In this document: positions 39,219 through 48,600 of the stretch, one piece after another | Layout: every line of letters starts with the position of its first letter | How positions within the stretch are numbered: position 1 is the stretch's first letter | From: a virus | IMG/VR virus record: IMGVR_UViG_3300047319_001872 | Span: 124,001 to 188,000 of that record | Reading direction: 5' to 3' (one strand) | DNA length: 64,000 bases | The notes under the pieces: model-generated | Seen by the model: the letters and a program-made list of their open reading frames with translations, nothing else | The model's database searches: none | Told to the model about the DNA's origin: nothing | Position numbers and translations under genes: made by a program

Positions 39219-40310
39219 TTAGAGCTTGACTTCTTCCATGTAGAACGGCTGCTTCAAGTACACCGACCCCACTGCCTTTTGGTCCTCGATGTCAATCAGC
39301 TCCGCCCACACTTCTTCACTGCCCCGAATCAACTGCGACTTCAACGCCTGGAAGGGCAACGGTTCTTGCCCTGCTGCCAGGTCCTTCACGTCGCTCATTT
39401 CCATCAGACTGCGCAACAACTCCACACCCTCGTTCATGCTGACGATGAGTGCTTCATCGGGTACGTAGTCTTCACTGGTCTGGCCATCGGCGGTGAGCCA
39501 GAGATCGGCCATCGGTTCGCGTACGATGCGTACGGTGAAATGATGGGCGTCACTGATCTTCACCACCGTGCGCAGCATGTGCGTCTCGACGGTCTCCTCT
39601 CGATTCACGTCGACGATTTCAAGTACCACCTTCTCGTACCACCACAGTCCTTTGGAGGGGCTGCCGTCGGCGTCCTGGGGTACTTCCTCGGTATAGTCGG
39701 CCGGGCGCCTACAGAGATGCAGCTTGAGCTGCGACCAACCGTCGCTTTGCTCGAGTGCTGTGTCTGCGCTTTCCACCGACTCATGGTCCACACCGATTTC
39801 ACCAATCGTCGCATCCTGCAATTGCTGGATGATCTGTCGCACTAAGTTAATGTGCCCGTAGAGGGTTGCTTCCTCCTTGTTCACGGTGAGGTTGATGTTG
39901 GCATCTTCGTCGACGTTGACATACACGTCGTCTTGGCCTTCGCGCACGACTTTCAGCTGGAAAGCATCGGAGTCTTGCGAATTCGCAGGCGCCTTTGCGC
40001 TATCATCCAGGTACGCGATGCTGTGCATGATCGCATCGTCATCGGTGCGCACGACATACAGTGCCGCCACGTCCCCATCGAGTTGCTCTTTCAGGCTGAT
40101 GAAAAGCCCGTCGCCGATCTCATCATTGGCAATCGCCTCCAACTTCGTAATCGCCATGGCCAGATCACTGAACTGGGCCGCCTGGTCGCGTTGCGCCCAG
40201 AATTCCCGATCGAACAAGAACGCGTAAAAGGCTTCTGCGGTGTTGCCGGACTTCACGCATTTGATCATGTACTGCGACTGCATCGGGCTGGTCGCTTGCA
40301 ACTCATTCAT
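39219..40310 (-). CDS. Hypothetical acidic protein
   Basis: 363 residues, ATG at 40310 behind GGAGCAGTGAG. Acidic throughout, with alternating strands and helices (DDVYVNVDEDANINLTVN; HFTVRIVREPMADLWL). No membrane segment, signal or enzyme motif recognised. Coupled to 40325-40657. Confidence 0.85.
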   Translation of the reverse strand: MNELQATSPMQSQYMIKCVKSGNTAEAFYAFLFDREFWAQRDQAAQFSDLAMAITKLEAIANDEIGDGLFISLKEQLDGDVAALYVVRTDDDAIMHSIAYLDDSAKAPANSQDSDAFQLKVVREGQDDVYVNVDEDANINLTVNKEEATLYGHINLVRQIIQQLQDATIGEIGVDHESVESADTALEQSDGWSQLKLHLCRRPADYTEEVPQDADGSPSKGLWWYEKVVLEIVDVNREETVETHMLRTVVKISDAHHFTVRIVREPMADLWLTADGQTSEDYVPDEALIVSMNEGVELLRSLMEMSDVKDLAAGQEPLPFQALKSQLIRGSEEVWAELIDIEDQKAVGSVYLKQPFYMEEVKL

Positions 40311-40324
40311 CTCACTGCTCCTCG

Positions 40325-40657
40325 TTAAGAACGGTTAAAAGAACCCAGGTCAAACGTGCTCTCCGCGCGAGCACCATCACTCAGGGCTCGTTCGAGCGCT
40401 GAGGAGTTCGACATGAGATCGTCCATCTGTTTGATCTTCTCTTGCAGGAATGCATCCGGGTACTCAGCGCGGTTAATACGTTCGAGCACCACGGTGTAGT
40501 TCGCATCCATGAAATACTTCGCCAAGCGACGGCGGTAAAACTGGCGACGATCCGACATGATCGCCCCCGACCCGCGCACCTTTTCGGCCTCCAGCGCTAG
40601 ATTATTGAGTTTCCGCACGAACTCTTGACCCAGCTCTTTCTGTGTGGTATCGGTCAT
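40325..40657 (-). CDS. Hypothetical helical protein
   Basis: 110 residues, ATG at 40657 behind GGAGGAAGTATT. Strongly helical, basic middle (DRRQFYRRRLAKYF). First gene after the promoter motif at 40705. Function unknown. Confidence 0.8.
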   Translation of the reverse strand: MTDTTQKELGQEFVRKLNNLALEAEKVRGSGAIMSDRRQFYRRRLAKYFMDANYTVVLERINRAEYPDAFLQEKIKQMDDLMSNSSALERALSDGARAESTFDLGSFNRS

Positions 40658-40704
40658 AATACTTCCTCCAAAGTTAACGACCTCGGTTGCATTGCTACTT
40701 GATG

Positions 40705-40710
40705 ATATAT
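40705..40710 (-). promoter_or_regulatory. Putative phage promoter (CATATATCATC variant)
   Basis: Minus strand reads AATAAACATATATCATC, 48 bp upstream of the start at 40657. Confidence 0.5.
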
Positions 40711-40756
40711 GTTTATTTTGTCCTTCAATAGAAAAGAAAAAGGAACCGGACGAGTC

Positions 40757-40774
40757 GGGAGCCTACTGGCTCCC
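40757..40774 (-). terminator. Terminator-like hairpin
   Basis: GGGAGCC/GGCTCCC stem with a 4-base loop; on the minus strand a T-rich stretch follows about 15 bases later. Located just after the stop of 40783-41478. Confidence 0.55.
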
Positions 40775-40782
40775 TATGCACT

Positions 40783-41478
40783 TTAGTGCAAGTCCAATTC
40801 CGCCAGTGCACGCGAACCGAACGCAGTCACGCCACCTGCCAGAGCATCGCGCTGCACTTCGCTCACCAACTGAATGGTTTGCTTGGCATAGCACAATTCC
40901 TGGACATCGGTTTTAATCGGCGGCTGGTTAAAACCCATGCGCTGCCAGTCCCGCAGAATTTCCTCAGCCTTCTGCGTCGCGACGAGCTTGCCCACCCAGC
41001 AGCAATGCGCGGCAAACATCGGGTCACCCACGCCTGACCACTCTCCCCCGACAAAGTGGTAGACCGGCATGTCACTGCCACCGTACCAGAGGGACTCGTT
41101 TTCGCGTCCTTCCAGCGTGAGCTTGATCCCAAAGCGTCGCGTCGGCCTGCCTGCGATGCGATCGGTTGCCGTAGTGATGATCTGGAACGTGCTTTCCTTC
41201 GTCACCCGAATCACGTCCGACACCGCATGCGGCGGCAAACCATCGATCTTGGAGCGGATCACTTCTTTGATGATGAGTTCGCGGATCTTGTCGTAATCCC
41301 CCGGATCACGATAGTCAAAATCCACCAACCCGAGACTGTCCATCGACGGTGTCAGCATTCCCTCTGGCACGTGCACTGTGTCGGACACGACGAGCGTCCG
41401 CACGAGATTATTGTCCTTATACGCCGGGTGGCGCAGTTCAAAGGTAATCTTCTTCACCCAGGTCGGTGCGTTGTTCAT
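40783..41478 (-). CDS. Hypothetical protein
   Basis: 231 residues; ATG at 41478 follows AAGAGGAATGAA, 11 bp beyond the stop of the 32-codon gene upstream. Contains a beta-rich N-terminal half (KKITFELRHPAY; LVRTLVVSDTV) and HCCWVGKLV later. No family recognised. Confidence 0.8.
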   Translation of the reverse strand: MNNAPTWVKKITFELRHPAYKDNNLVRTLVVSDTVHVPEGMLTPSMDSLGLVDFDYRDPGDYDKIRELIIKEVIRSKIDGLPPHAVSDVIRVTKESTFQIITTATDRIAGRPTRRFGIKLTLEGRENESLWYGGSDMPVYHFVGGEWSGVGDPMFAAHCCWVGKLVATQKAEEILRDWQRMGFNQPPIKTDVQELCYAKQTIQLVSEVQRDALAGGVTAFGSRALAELDLH

Positions 41479-41488
41479 TTCATTCCTC

Positions 41489-41587
41489 TTATTGGCTATA
41501 ATAGCCATTTATCATACCGCCTATTAGTGCGCCCAGACACAAGAGCGCAAAAATAAGATCGGCTTTTGTTATTTTCAATTTACTCAT
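41489..41587 (-). CDS. Micro-protein, 32 residues, single membrane helix
   Basis: ATG at 41587, stop TAA at 41489, immediately before the ribosome site of the next gene. Sequence starts MSKLKITKADL, then one hydrophobic segment (IFALLCLGALIGGMI) and a short polar end. The ribosome site is weak, so the call rests on hydrophobicity and spacing. Confidence 0.5.
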   Translation of the reverse strand: MSKLKITKADLIFALLCLGALIGGMINGYYSQ

Positions 41588-41609
41588 TACGCATCGTCGA
41601 TTTTCGAAC

Positions 41610-41683
41610 GGGAGGAGGGCGAACTCCTAGCAGAGCGCGTGTCGCATGCGAGCACAACGGTCTGTGCCCTCTCCCCGTTCATG
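41610..41683. other. Long stem-loop, candidate structured RNA or terminator
   Basis: CGGGAGGAGGGC at the left pairs with GCCCTCTCCCCG at the right (11 of 12 positions, one mismatch), enclosing about 45 bases that contain CAGA/TCTG and further short stems. Lies downstream of 41720-42457 on the minus strand. No T-run or TATGCCG tail, so it differs from the standard terminators. Confidence 0.45.
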
Positions 41684-41719
41684 GAACAGTACTCACTCGA
41701 TGATGCCACTACGTTAATT

Positions 41720-42457
41720 TTACCATCCTGTCCCCACCGACCAACCACGTCCCCGAATCACAGCGTAACCGCTGTCCCGATAGACCGGGTAAGGTTGGTA
41801 GTAACGCGGTTGTGAGCGCACCACATAACCAGGCTGTACATAGACTGGTTGCGGGGCGATATAAACCGGCCGGGGCGGCGGCTGATAGCCAGGGGGCGGG
41901 TACGGGTCGTAGCCATATTCTTCCATGGCTTCTTGCCGGTTACGCCAGCTGGGTGCGCGACCAAAGTCAGTCGCAGGCTGGTAGTAGCGCGGGTCCGGCT
42001 GAACGACATTCACCACAACCGGTGGCTGAGCAGCATGTACGTACTGTTGCGGTTGCGGCTGATAGGCGACCTCAGCTTGCTGTTGGGGCGCAGCATAGAC
42101 GGGCGCTGGCGCTTGACGCACAACAGGTTTAGGGATGGCAGCCACTTGGGCGGCTTGGGGGTAGCCTGCGTAACCTTTCGGTAGCGGCGGCAGGGGCGGA
42201 TAGTTTTGGGCATCTTTTTCTTTTTGTTCTGCGGCACCTTGTATCCGACCATTGCGAAAGGCGCGGGCGGTTCCGGTCATCGGTGCAGCGGGGTCTTCTT
42301 GTGCTCCATCGATGTTGTATTGGCTTTCGGGGATGACGCGCTCGTTCGGGGCGAGCGCAAGATCCTCAGTACCGTCATAGGCGCTGAGGGGGCCGTCTGC
42401 GAGCGCCATGCTCGAGACACTAACAAGCAATGCAGCTGCTAACAGATGCTTAATCAT
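41720..42457 (-). CDS. Exported Pro/Tyr/Gln-rich protein
   Basis: 245 residues; ATG at 42457 behind CAGGAGAACGTA. A signal peptide (about 1-20, ending SMALA) is followed by an acidic stretch and then long low-complexity sequence rich in Pro, Tyr, Gln and Val (PVYAAPQQQAEVAYQPQPQ, PPPGYQPPPRP). Probably secreted to the periplasm or surface and largely disordered. It resembles host-type envelope proteins in composition; function unknown. Confidence 0.85.
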   Translation of the reverse strand: MIKHLLAAALLVSVSSMALADGPLSAYDGTEDLALAPNERVIPESQYNIDGAQEDPAAPMTGTARAFRNGRIQGAAEQKEKDAQNYPPLPPLPKGYAGYPQAAQVAAIPKPVVRQAPAPVYAAPQQQAEVAYQPQPQQYVHAAQPPVVVNVVQPDPRYYQPATDFGRAPSWRNRQEAMEEYGYDPYPPPGYQPPPRPVYIAPQPVYVQPGYVVRSQPRYYQPYPVYRDSGYAVIRGRGWSVGTGW

Positions 42458-42479
42458 TACGTTCTCCTGAAAGAAAGCG

Positions 42480-42511
42480 ACGTCATAAAGCCAGGACCCG
42501 AAGGTCCCGGC
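42480..42511 (-). terminator. Terminator hairpin with TTTATGACG tail
   Basis: Minus-strand GCCGGGACC-TTCG-GGTCCTGGC followed by TTTATGACGTC. Only 23 bp separate it from the next start codon (42457), so the tail sits against the following ribosome site. Confidence 0.85.
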
Positions 42512-42523
42512 CATGCACTACGT

Positions 42524-44164
42524 TTAACGCTTGACAGCGTGGCTACCGAAACCTTCAGCGAGCAGCGCCTTGACGATCTCATCGAGCTCGTTCTTCTCGA
42601 ACACGATGCCCTTGATGGTGACTTGCTGATTCACCAACGACAGCTGCGAGACGGCGCCCGACTCACGGCCGTAGCCGAGTGCGCGCAGTTCTTCAACGAG
42701 CTGACGGCATTCGGCGAAGCTGAACTTCTCGCCCTTGATAGGGATGGCGAGTTCGATCAGGGGTGCAGCGATCGGCGCAGCTTTCGGAGCGACTTGCACG
42801 AGGGAGGGCTTGGACATGTCTTCGGTTTCCTTGGATTCGGTGATTTCGGGTTGTGCTACCGGCGCTGCACTCTGCACGGCGTCCACCGGCAGTTCTTGTT
42901 GTGGCGACTTCGACTGGGCTGCACGCAGGCTCGCGTGGTGCGCGGCCAGCGGCTCGTTCACTTTCAGGTTCGGATTGGGAATGCCGGGCTTCAGAGCCCA
43001 GACATTCGCGCGGCCTTCCTTCGAGATATTAAACCAGCCGTCGATACCGAGTGCCGAGAGACGGTTGCCGATGCTCTTCGCTGACTGGCTCGGGCGCACC
43101 AGCTGCACCAGCGTGACCACGTCCTCCGACTTGTACGGCTTGTGGTCGGACATCGCCTTCCAGATGAGTGTGTTCAAATGGTCGTCTTCCACCATCGTCG
43201 GGGCGAGGTCAATCACGGGATTCATCGGGGCTTCCGAGGTTGCGTTTACTTGCTTGATAACTTCAGCCGAGGCTTCTTCCTGCGCCAGCACGCTTGCACC
43301 ATCGACCTTCTCAGCATGCTCGCTATTGAGCGCATTCGAGACGATCGAAAACACCGAACCGACTTCACGCGAAGCCGAATGCAGCGGAGCGAAGTTGCCC
43401 TGCGCGCTGGATTCATACATCGCGCGGATGCGAATTTCGCGTTCGTCTTCGACGCGCGGTGTCGTGAGGTTGTCGCGGATCTTGGCGAGCGCCGTCTGCT
43501 CTTCCAGGAGCACCTGATTGAGCGGGGTAGGCATCGGCACGTGTTTCTTCATCGAGTAGCGCATGCCACCCGAGCCACCGTCACGACGGTCGAAGTAATT
43601 GCGCGAGTTGATCATCGAATCGACCCGGCGATTGATCTGGATGCGATCGAACTTGTACTCGGCCAGCATCGCGCAGATTTCGTTCTTGGTGCGCGCCTTG
43701 TTGTCCGACATCACCTTCCAGATGGCCACGTCCAGCCCTTCTTCAAGGACGATGACGCCCTTGGGGTCCGGAGCTTGCCGGGTGCCCACCGGATCAGTGA
43801 GCTTGAACGCCGCCGCTTTGTTGCGGGCGCTGGTGATAGTTTCCAGAGGCTTGCGCTTCAGGGTATACGTTGCAGGGCGACCTGTAATAGTCATAATTTC
43901 GAATTTTCCTTCATTGACGAACTTGTTCATGAGAGCCGGAATCTGATCTGCGTCCGGATGCTTGGCCAAACAACGCTGCACATCACCTACCGTCCAACCC
44001 CGGTAGTTGGTCATCAGTGCGAGCATCGCGACGTCGATGTCTTCGGCCGGAGGCGGTGCTTTCTCAGCAGCGGCCAGTTGTTGCGCAAAAGGTTTCTCAG
44101 GCTTCGCCGGAGTGAACAATTGGTGAATGTTACGCAGATCTTTCAGGGCACGACCTTTAGCCAT
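42524..44164 (-). CDS. Large protein with repeated winged-helix-like modules
   Basis: 546 residues; ATG at 44164 behind AAGGAGTTGTTTGTG. Three related modules are visible, roughly 42-105, 145-208 and 340-405: each begins (D/N)-x-x-(M/I)-(L/W)-x-x-M-(T/S)-(N/D), continues with a helix pair (TVGDVQRCLAKH; TKNEICAMLAEY; KSEDVVTLVQLV) and ends with a wing-like strand pair (ATYTL; GMRYSM; ANVWALK). The pattern suggests multiple winged helices binding DNA or protein. A Pro/Ala-rich linker and a C-terminal module follow. No known family; single-gene unit with a promoter motif at 44243. Confidence 0.75.
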   Translation of the reverse strand: MAKGRALKDLRNIHQLFTPAKPEKPFAQQLAAAEKAPPPAEDIDVAMLALMTNYRGWTVGDVQRCLAKHPDADQIPALMNKFVNEGKFEIMTITGRPATYTLKRKPLETITSARNKAAAFKLTDPVGTRQAPDPKGVIVLEEGLDVAIWKVMSDNKARTKNEICAMLAEYKFDRIQINRRVDSMINSRNYFDRRDGGSGGMRYSMKKHVPMPTPLNQVLLEEQTALAKIRDNLTTPRVEDEREIRIRAMYESSAQGNFAPLHSASREVGSVFSIVSNALNSEHAEKVDGASVLAQEEASAEVIKQVNATSEAPMNPVIDLAPTMVEDDHLNTLIWKAMSDHKPYKSEDVVTLVQLVRPSQSAKSIGNRLSALGIDGWFNISKEGRANVWALKPGIPNPNLKVNEPLAAHHASLRAAQSKSPQQELPVDAVQSAAPVAQPEITESKETEDMSKPSLVQVAPKAAPIAAPLIELAIPIKGEKFSFAECRQLVEELRALGYGRESGAVSQLSLVNQQVTIKGIVFEKNELDEIVKALLAEGFGSHAVKR

Positions 44165-44242
44165 CACAAACAACTCCTTTATCTTCTTCGTTGATCAATT
44201 CAAGCCTAGGAGAAGAGGGTACTACAACCTTCTCACTCCTGT

Positions 44243-44248
44243 TATATA
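44243..44248 (-). promoter_or_regulatory. Putative phage promoter CCCTATATAAC
   Basis: Minus strand reads AATCAGCCCTATATAACAGG, 79 bp upstream of the start at 44164. Confidence 0.6.
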
Positions 44249-44324
44249 GGGCTGATTTTATCTGGAATCCTTGATCCGGGTCCTCTTTCCACCATAGACA
44301 AATCATGGCGGCCACGAGTAAAAA

Positions 44325-44353
44325 CGGCATAGACCCAGGGCCGTAGCCCTGGG
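44325..44353 (-). terminator. Terminator hairpin with CTATGCCG tail
   Basis: Minus-strand CCCAGGGC-TACG-GCCCTGGG followed by TCTATGCCG. Ends the tail-fibre assembly gene unit. Confidence 0.85.
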
Positions 44354-44359
44354 CGTCGT

Positions 44360-44860
44360 TTAGGTCGGATTCGACCAGACGATCTTGGCAATGGCAGCCG
44401 GATCTTGCAGGCTCATCACCTGCACTTCAAGCTGAGCCTTTTGGGCGATGCACTTGCTAATCCAGTTAAAGCCGTCAATGCCGACTTGCTGGATTTGGGC
44501 TTGGTTGTGACCACGCATGGCCCAGTTACCGTACCGGTCTGCACACCAGAAGAGCACCGAAGTAAAACCCGGCAACATCGAGCGCTGCACCGCAGCTGCC
44601 AGGTTCGCCTGATCGGTGCTTTTGGCCGGATAGTGATAGGCGGCACCCAGTGAACTGGACGTGAAACCATTGACAATCGCCGCCGCACAGGCATCGTCGA
44701 TTTGCTGGATCTGCAAGTTCTGGATTTCACCCAAGGGTGTGGGAGTGTCCGCCAGCGCTTCCGCATCACTGATTATTGTGGCACCGGCAGGCAGATCATG
44801 CGCGAACGCAATCGAATTGAAAAAGAGCACATTGCCGCTCGCGTCGCGGTAGTAAGGCAT
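44360..44860 (-). CDS. DUF4376-type tail-fibre assembly-like protein
   Basis: 166 residues, ATG at 44860 behind GAGGTTTTACG. The C-terminal 110 residues match the DUF4376 pattern of phage tail-fibre assembly proteins: GFTSSSLGAAYHYPAKSTDQANLA, then FWCADRYGNWAMRGHNQAQIQQVG and a final K-A-x-L-x-x-QV helix. Such proteins are found next to fibre genes, as here (44881 and 45660), and may help folding or be part of the fibre. Confidence 0.85.
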   Translation of the reverse strand: MPYYRDASGNVLFFNSIAFAHDLPAGATIISDAEALADTPTPLGEIQNLQIQQIDDACAAAIVNGFTSSSLGAAYHYPAKSTDQANLAAAVQRSMLPGFTSVLFWCADRYGNWAMRGHNQAQIQQVGIDGFNWISKCIAQKAQLEVQVMSLQDPAAIAKIVWSNPT

Positions 44861-44880
44861 CGTAAAACCTCAAAATAAAA

Positions 44881-45564
44881 TTAGGACCAGGCGAGGCTTG
44901 CGCTTTGGTCAGGAGTGCCGTTAGAGACAGCAATCGAAGAGCCCGCAGCGGTGGCCGACACCCGATAGACATCGACCCGTACCACCCGCGCAATCGTGTT
45001 CGTGGTGACATTGCCCGAGGCATCCGTCACGATCTTACCAATGTACATGGTAGTGTTCGACTCCGCCAGGGCCGTGGACGAAGCGATGATGCTGATGACT
45101 CCCGCTGTCAGCTTCAGGTAATAAAGCGTCGTCGCATTGGTCGCATAGGCGAGACTGTAAGCACCCAACGTAAATGCCTGACCTGCAATCAGACACGGAA
45201 TGCCTGCGGTGAAATTCACCGTCTTGTTCGACGTATTGATGCTGACCGGAATCGGGGTGCCCATCGCATCGCCAAACGCGGACAGCGGAACAATACCGGA
45301 AGGCAAGAGCGCAGCGACGGCCGTGTCAATCTGGCCCGAACTATACGCGCCAATCTGGGCGGCGGTCGTACCGTGCGGGTTACTGGTGTTATTGGCGTGC
45401 GCGTCCGTATGGGCGTTTGCCGTGTCAGTCATCTGGGTGGCGGTCTGGCCATTAAGAGCCAGTGCGTTATCAGCCGAGTAGGCAGTTTGCACCTTCCGGC
45501 TAATCCCACCTACTACCGCCGTGCTAAAAGTATTCAGCGCGCCGTTCAATCCGCTCAGGTCCAT
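44881..45564 (-). CDS. Tail-fibre-like protein (short)
   Basis: 227 residues from ATG 45564. Contains the fibre motif HANNTSNPHGTTAAQIGAYS, a beta-rich receptor-type domain, and a C-terminal module (YRVSATAAGSSIAVSNGTPD...W) shared with the large fibre at 45660. The shared module probably trimerises or binds a receptor. Could be an accessory or alternative fibre tip. Confidence 0.8.
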   Translation of the reverse strand: MDLSGLNGALNTFSTAVVGGISRKVQTAYSADNALALNGQTATQMTDTANAHTDAHANNTSNPHGTTAAQIGAYSSGQIDTAVAALLPSGIVPLSAFGDAMGTPIPVSINTSNKTVNFTAGIPCLIAGQAFTLGAYSLAYATNATTLYYLKLTAGVISIIASSTALAESNTTMYIGKIVTDASGNVTTNTIARVVRVDVYRVSATAAGSSIAVSNGTPDQSASLAWS

Positions 45565-45613
45565 GATCACATCCGTGTAAAGAGATCTTCTATAAGATTG
45601 CCGATTAAACCGG

Positions 45614-45648
45614 CAGCATAAAAACCAGGATACCGAAGTACCCTGGTT
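45614..45648 (-). terminator. Terminator hairpin with TTTATGCTG tail
   Basis: Minus-strand AACCAGGGTAC-TTCG-GTATCCTGGTT followed by TTTATGCTGCC. Ends the long tail-fibre gene. Confidence 0.85.
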
Positions 45649-45659
45649 CTCATGAATGC

Positions 45660-48600
45660 TTACTTCCAGATAAGTGCTGCAGTGGCATCCGGCGTGCCTG
45701 CCGAAACCGGAATCGCGCCGCCTGCACGCGTGGCGGAGACCCGATAGTTCCCCAGCCGCGTGACCTTTTGCATGTTGATCGCACTGATCTGCGTTGCGTT
45801 GGTGACTAGCGTGCCCACGAACAGCACAGTCGGTGACTCGGGCTGATCGGTGGTGCGAATCACGTACGCTGGAGTCCCATTGGTGAACACCACGTAGATA
45901 TAGAAGGTCGTGTTCGCCGGGCTGGCCTGGATGGTGGTGAGATCAATCGTGGCGGGTTGTAGCTTGTAATACACGCCATTCATGATCAGGGGCTGAATGT
46001 CCGTAAAGTAGACAATCCAGCCTTGTGCCACATCCTGCGACACCTGCACCGACCAATTGGCTTGCGCGGACTGCGTCCACGCATCGTAGGTCGAGAGGTT
46101 GGTCGCAAAGGGTCGGAACGTGAGCTTAGTCAGGTCATCGGAATTCGTCACCAGCTGCTGGAATTCCCCGAAACCCTTCCCCGGCACCCCGCCCCAGAAA
46201 GTCGAGGCGATTTGTCCCCACACGGGATTGGTCACCAAGCGATTCCAGTCGGGACGGTTCGTACTCTTCGGTACCGCAAAACGATACGTGTAGACACCTG
46301 TGAAGAGCACTCGATTCAGGAAGTGTTTGGACGACCCACCAATGAGCCAGCAGTCCGAACACTCGACGATCGTCACGCCGCCACCCATGTAGGTGTACTT
46401 GTAATTACTCTGGTTGTCCGTGAAGCCACTCGCAAAGTTGTAATTCTGCTTTGCCGGTGACACCGACACCAGCGACAAGCCCGTAATCGCCCCTGCCCGA
46501 GAACCCGCTGTAATGGAGAGTTCTCCCAAAGCCGCCATGTCTCTCGCCACGGCATCGGTGGAGACCCAGTTTAGCACAGCAAACGGCGGAATCGAAGCAT
46601 TCTGCGGCACCACGATCGTCACACGTGAATCCACTGCCCCCACTCCCAATGCCGAGAGCATTGCAGATTTGATCGAACCATACAGCGCAGGGGCAATTGA
46701 GGTACTGCCCGTGAGCGTCAGGTTGCTATCACAGTTCGTGAACCCCGTATTGGAAATGTTCTCCATATACGACGCGCCCGTACAGGTGATTGCACCCGCA
46801 GCGGTAATTTCACTGATCATCCCCCCGTACGTAATCGGATTTTTCCCGATGTCCGTTAAGAACTGCCGGTAGGCATTCGGGGCAAAGCCCGTGAGCGTAC
46901 CAAAGTTCTGCGAGCTATAGGTGTAGCCATCCGCACCCTTTTGAGCCAAGATCAGATCGGTCTGGAAACCCCCCGCGGCGTTCTGGCCACCCCCGTAGAC
47001 CATCACCCGGTTATTGGGAAGCTGAAACGAGCCCATCAAACCCCCGCCAACCGCTGAACCATACGCCGGGGTGAATGCAGTGTTAAGCTTCCCCGTCACG
47101 GTGAGTCCGCCTGCCAACGCCAGCACGGGTGTAGTGGCACCCGCATTTAACTTACAGCGCGTCACCCAGCAGTTCAAGTCCGGTTGGTTCTGATCGACCA
47201 CCGAGACCCAGTAGCCCGAGGGATGATAGGAAAGCGTTTCGCCGGTGAGCCAGTTACCCGAGGAAATCGCGCTGCGATCCGTTAACAGAATGGGTCCCGA
47301 GAGCGCAACCTTATTGCTCCCGTTCACAGCCACGGTGAGTGGTCCCTTATAGGTCGCCTCCACACCACCGGTGCGATTGGTGGGATTCCACACAAAGGTG
47401 TAGAACATGTTCACCACTGGTTGCTCGCCGGTGGCTGGATTCTGCACCAGGAACTCCACCATGATGCGGGTGCGGACATTACCATCGGAGCCTTGTGCAC
47501 TGTACGTACAGTGGCCCAACTGGTTCGGATAGAACGGCACGATGTAGCAGCCGTTCGCGCTCGGGTCACGTACCACCAGCGGTTGATTGGCTGCCACATC
47601 CACGCAGGCATTGGCAAAGCGCATGTTGGTGCTGGCGATGTTCTGCCCGTAGAAACTATTGATCGTCCAGCCCGTGAGCGCCGTGGGGACAACGGTATTG
47701 CCATTGCCGATAGACGACAAGGGAATCTGGTAAATCTGGTATTCCACCGGTGAGCCAGTATTGTCCGTCACGTCCGCATTGGGGAAGATCAGGAAAACCG
47801 AATCATTACCGACGAATGCTTCCGGGTAGGCGTTATTAATCACCCCCGGCAGGCTACCGGCAGCAATCACGCAACCCGTATGATTGGCATCGTTAAAGGT
47901 GCCGTGCGTAAGTGAGAGGAACCAGCCCGTGAGATTGTTGCTGGCATCTTGCAGTCGGCCCAAAATACAGGCACCATTGATGTCACTGCGACACACGTAG
48001 CGCGCACTCGAGCCCGACGGGAAATACGCCGGAGCATACTTGCGGTTGGTTCGGGTGGGCGTCAGATCCGTGGCAGCCAGTACGTTCTTGGTGTACGCAT
48101 AGTACACCCCTTGCTTGGAGCCATTGGTCCCGCTGCGCAAGAAGACAAAGGTGCCATCATCTTCCACAATGCCTGGATAGTTACGCGCTTCCCCGTAGAG
48201 GGCGATGTTGGTGGTAGCACCCTCGAACGAACCGGACACGCCAGCCGGAAGATAACTGAGCTCCCCATAGCGCGTGAGCGGCATGCCGCTAAAGGCCACT
48301 CGACCCTGCAACTCGCTATCTACTTGCGTTTTCGAATAGGTCCCTGCTTGAACTGGCGTGACGTTGTGCGATTGACCGTAGGTCGCGGCGTGTGTATCCA
48401 GATCGGCTTCCAAGGCTGTGATCACAGCAGCAGGTGTTGCTCCACCCAGTTCGGCAGCACTGTCGGCAGTGACCGCTTCTTGCACCTTGGTATTCACGAG
48501 CGCTGAATTGTACGGTGCCGCAAAGTCCGTCATGGCGGTCTGCAGACTTTGCAACGAGGACGTGAGTGGGCTCGTGCTCGGTGTTGCTTTCAGTGCTCGA

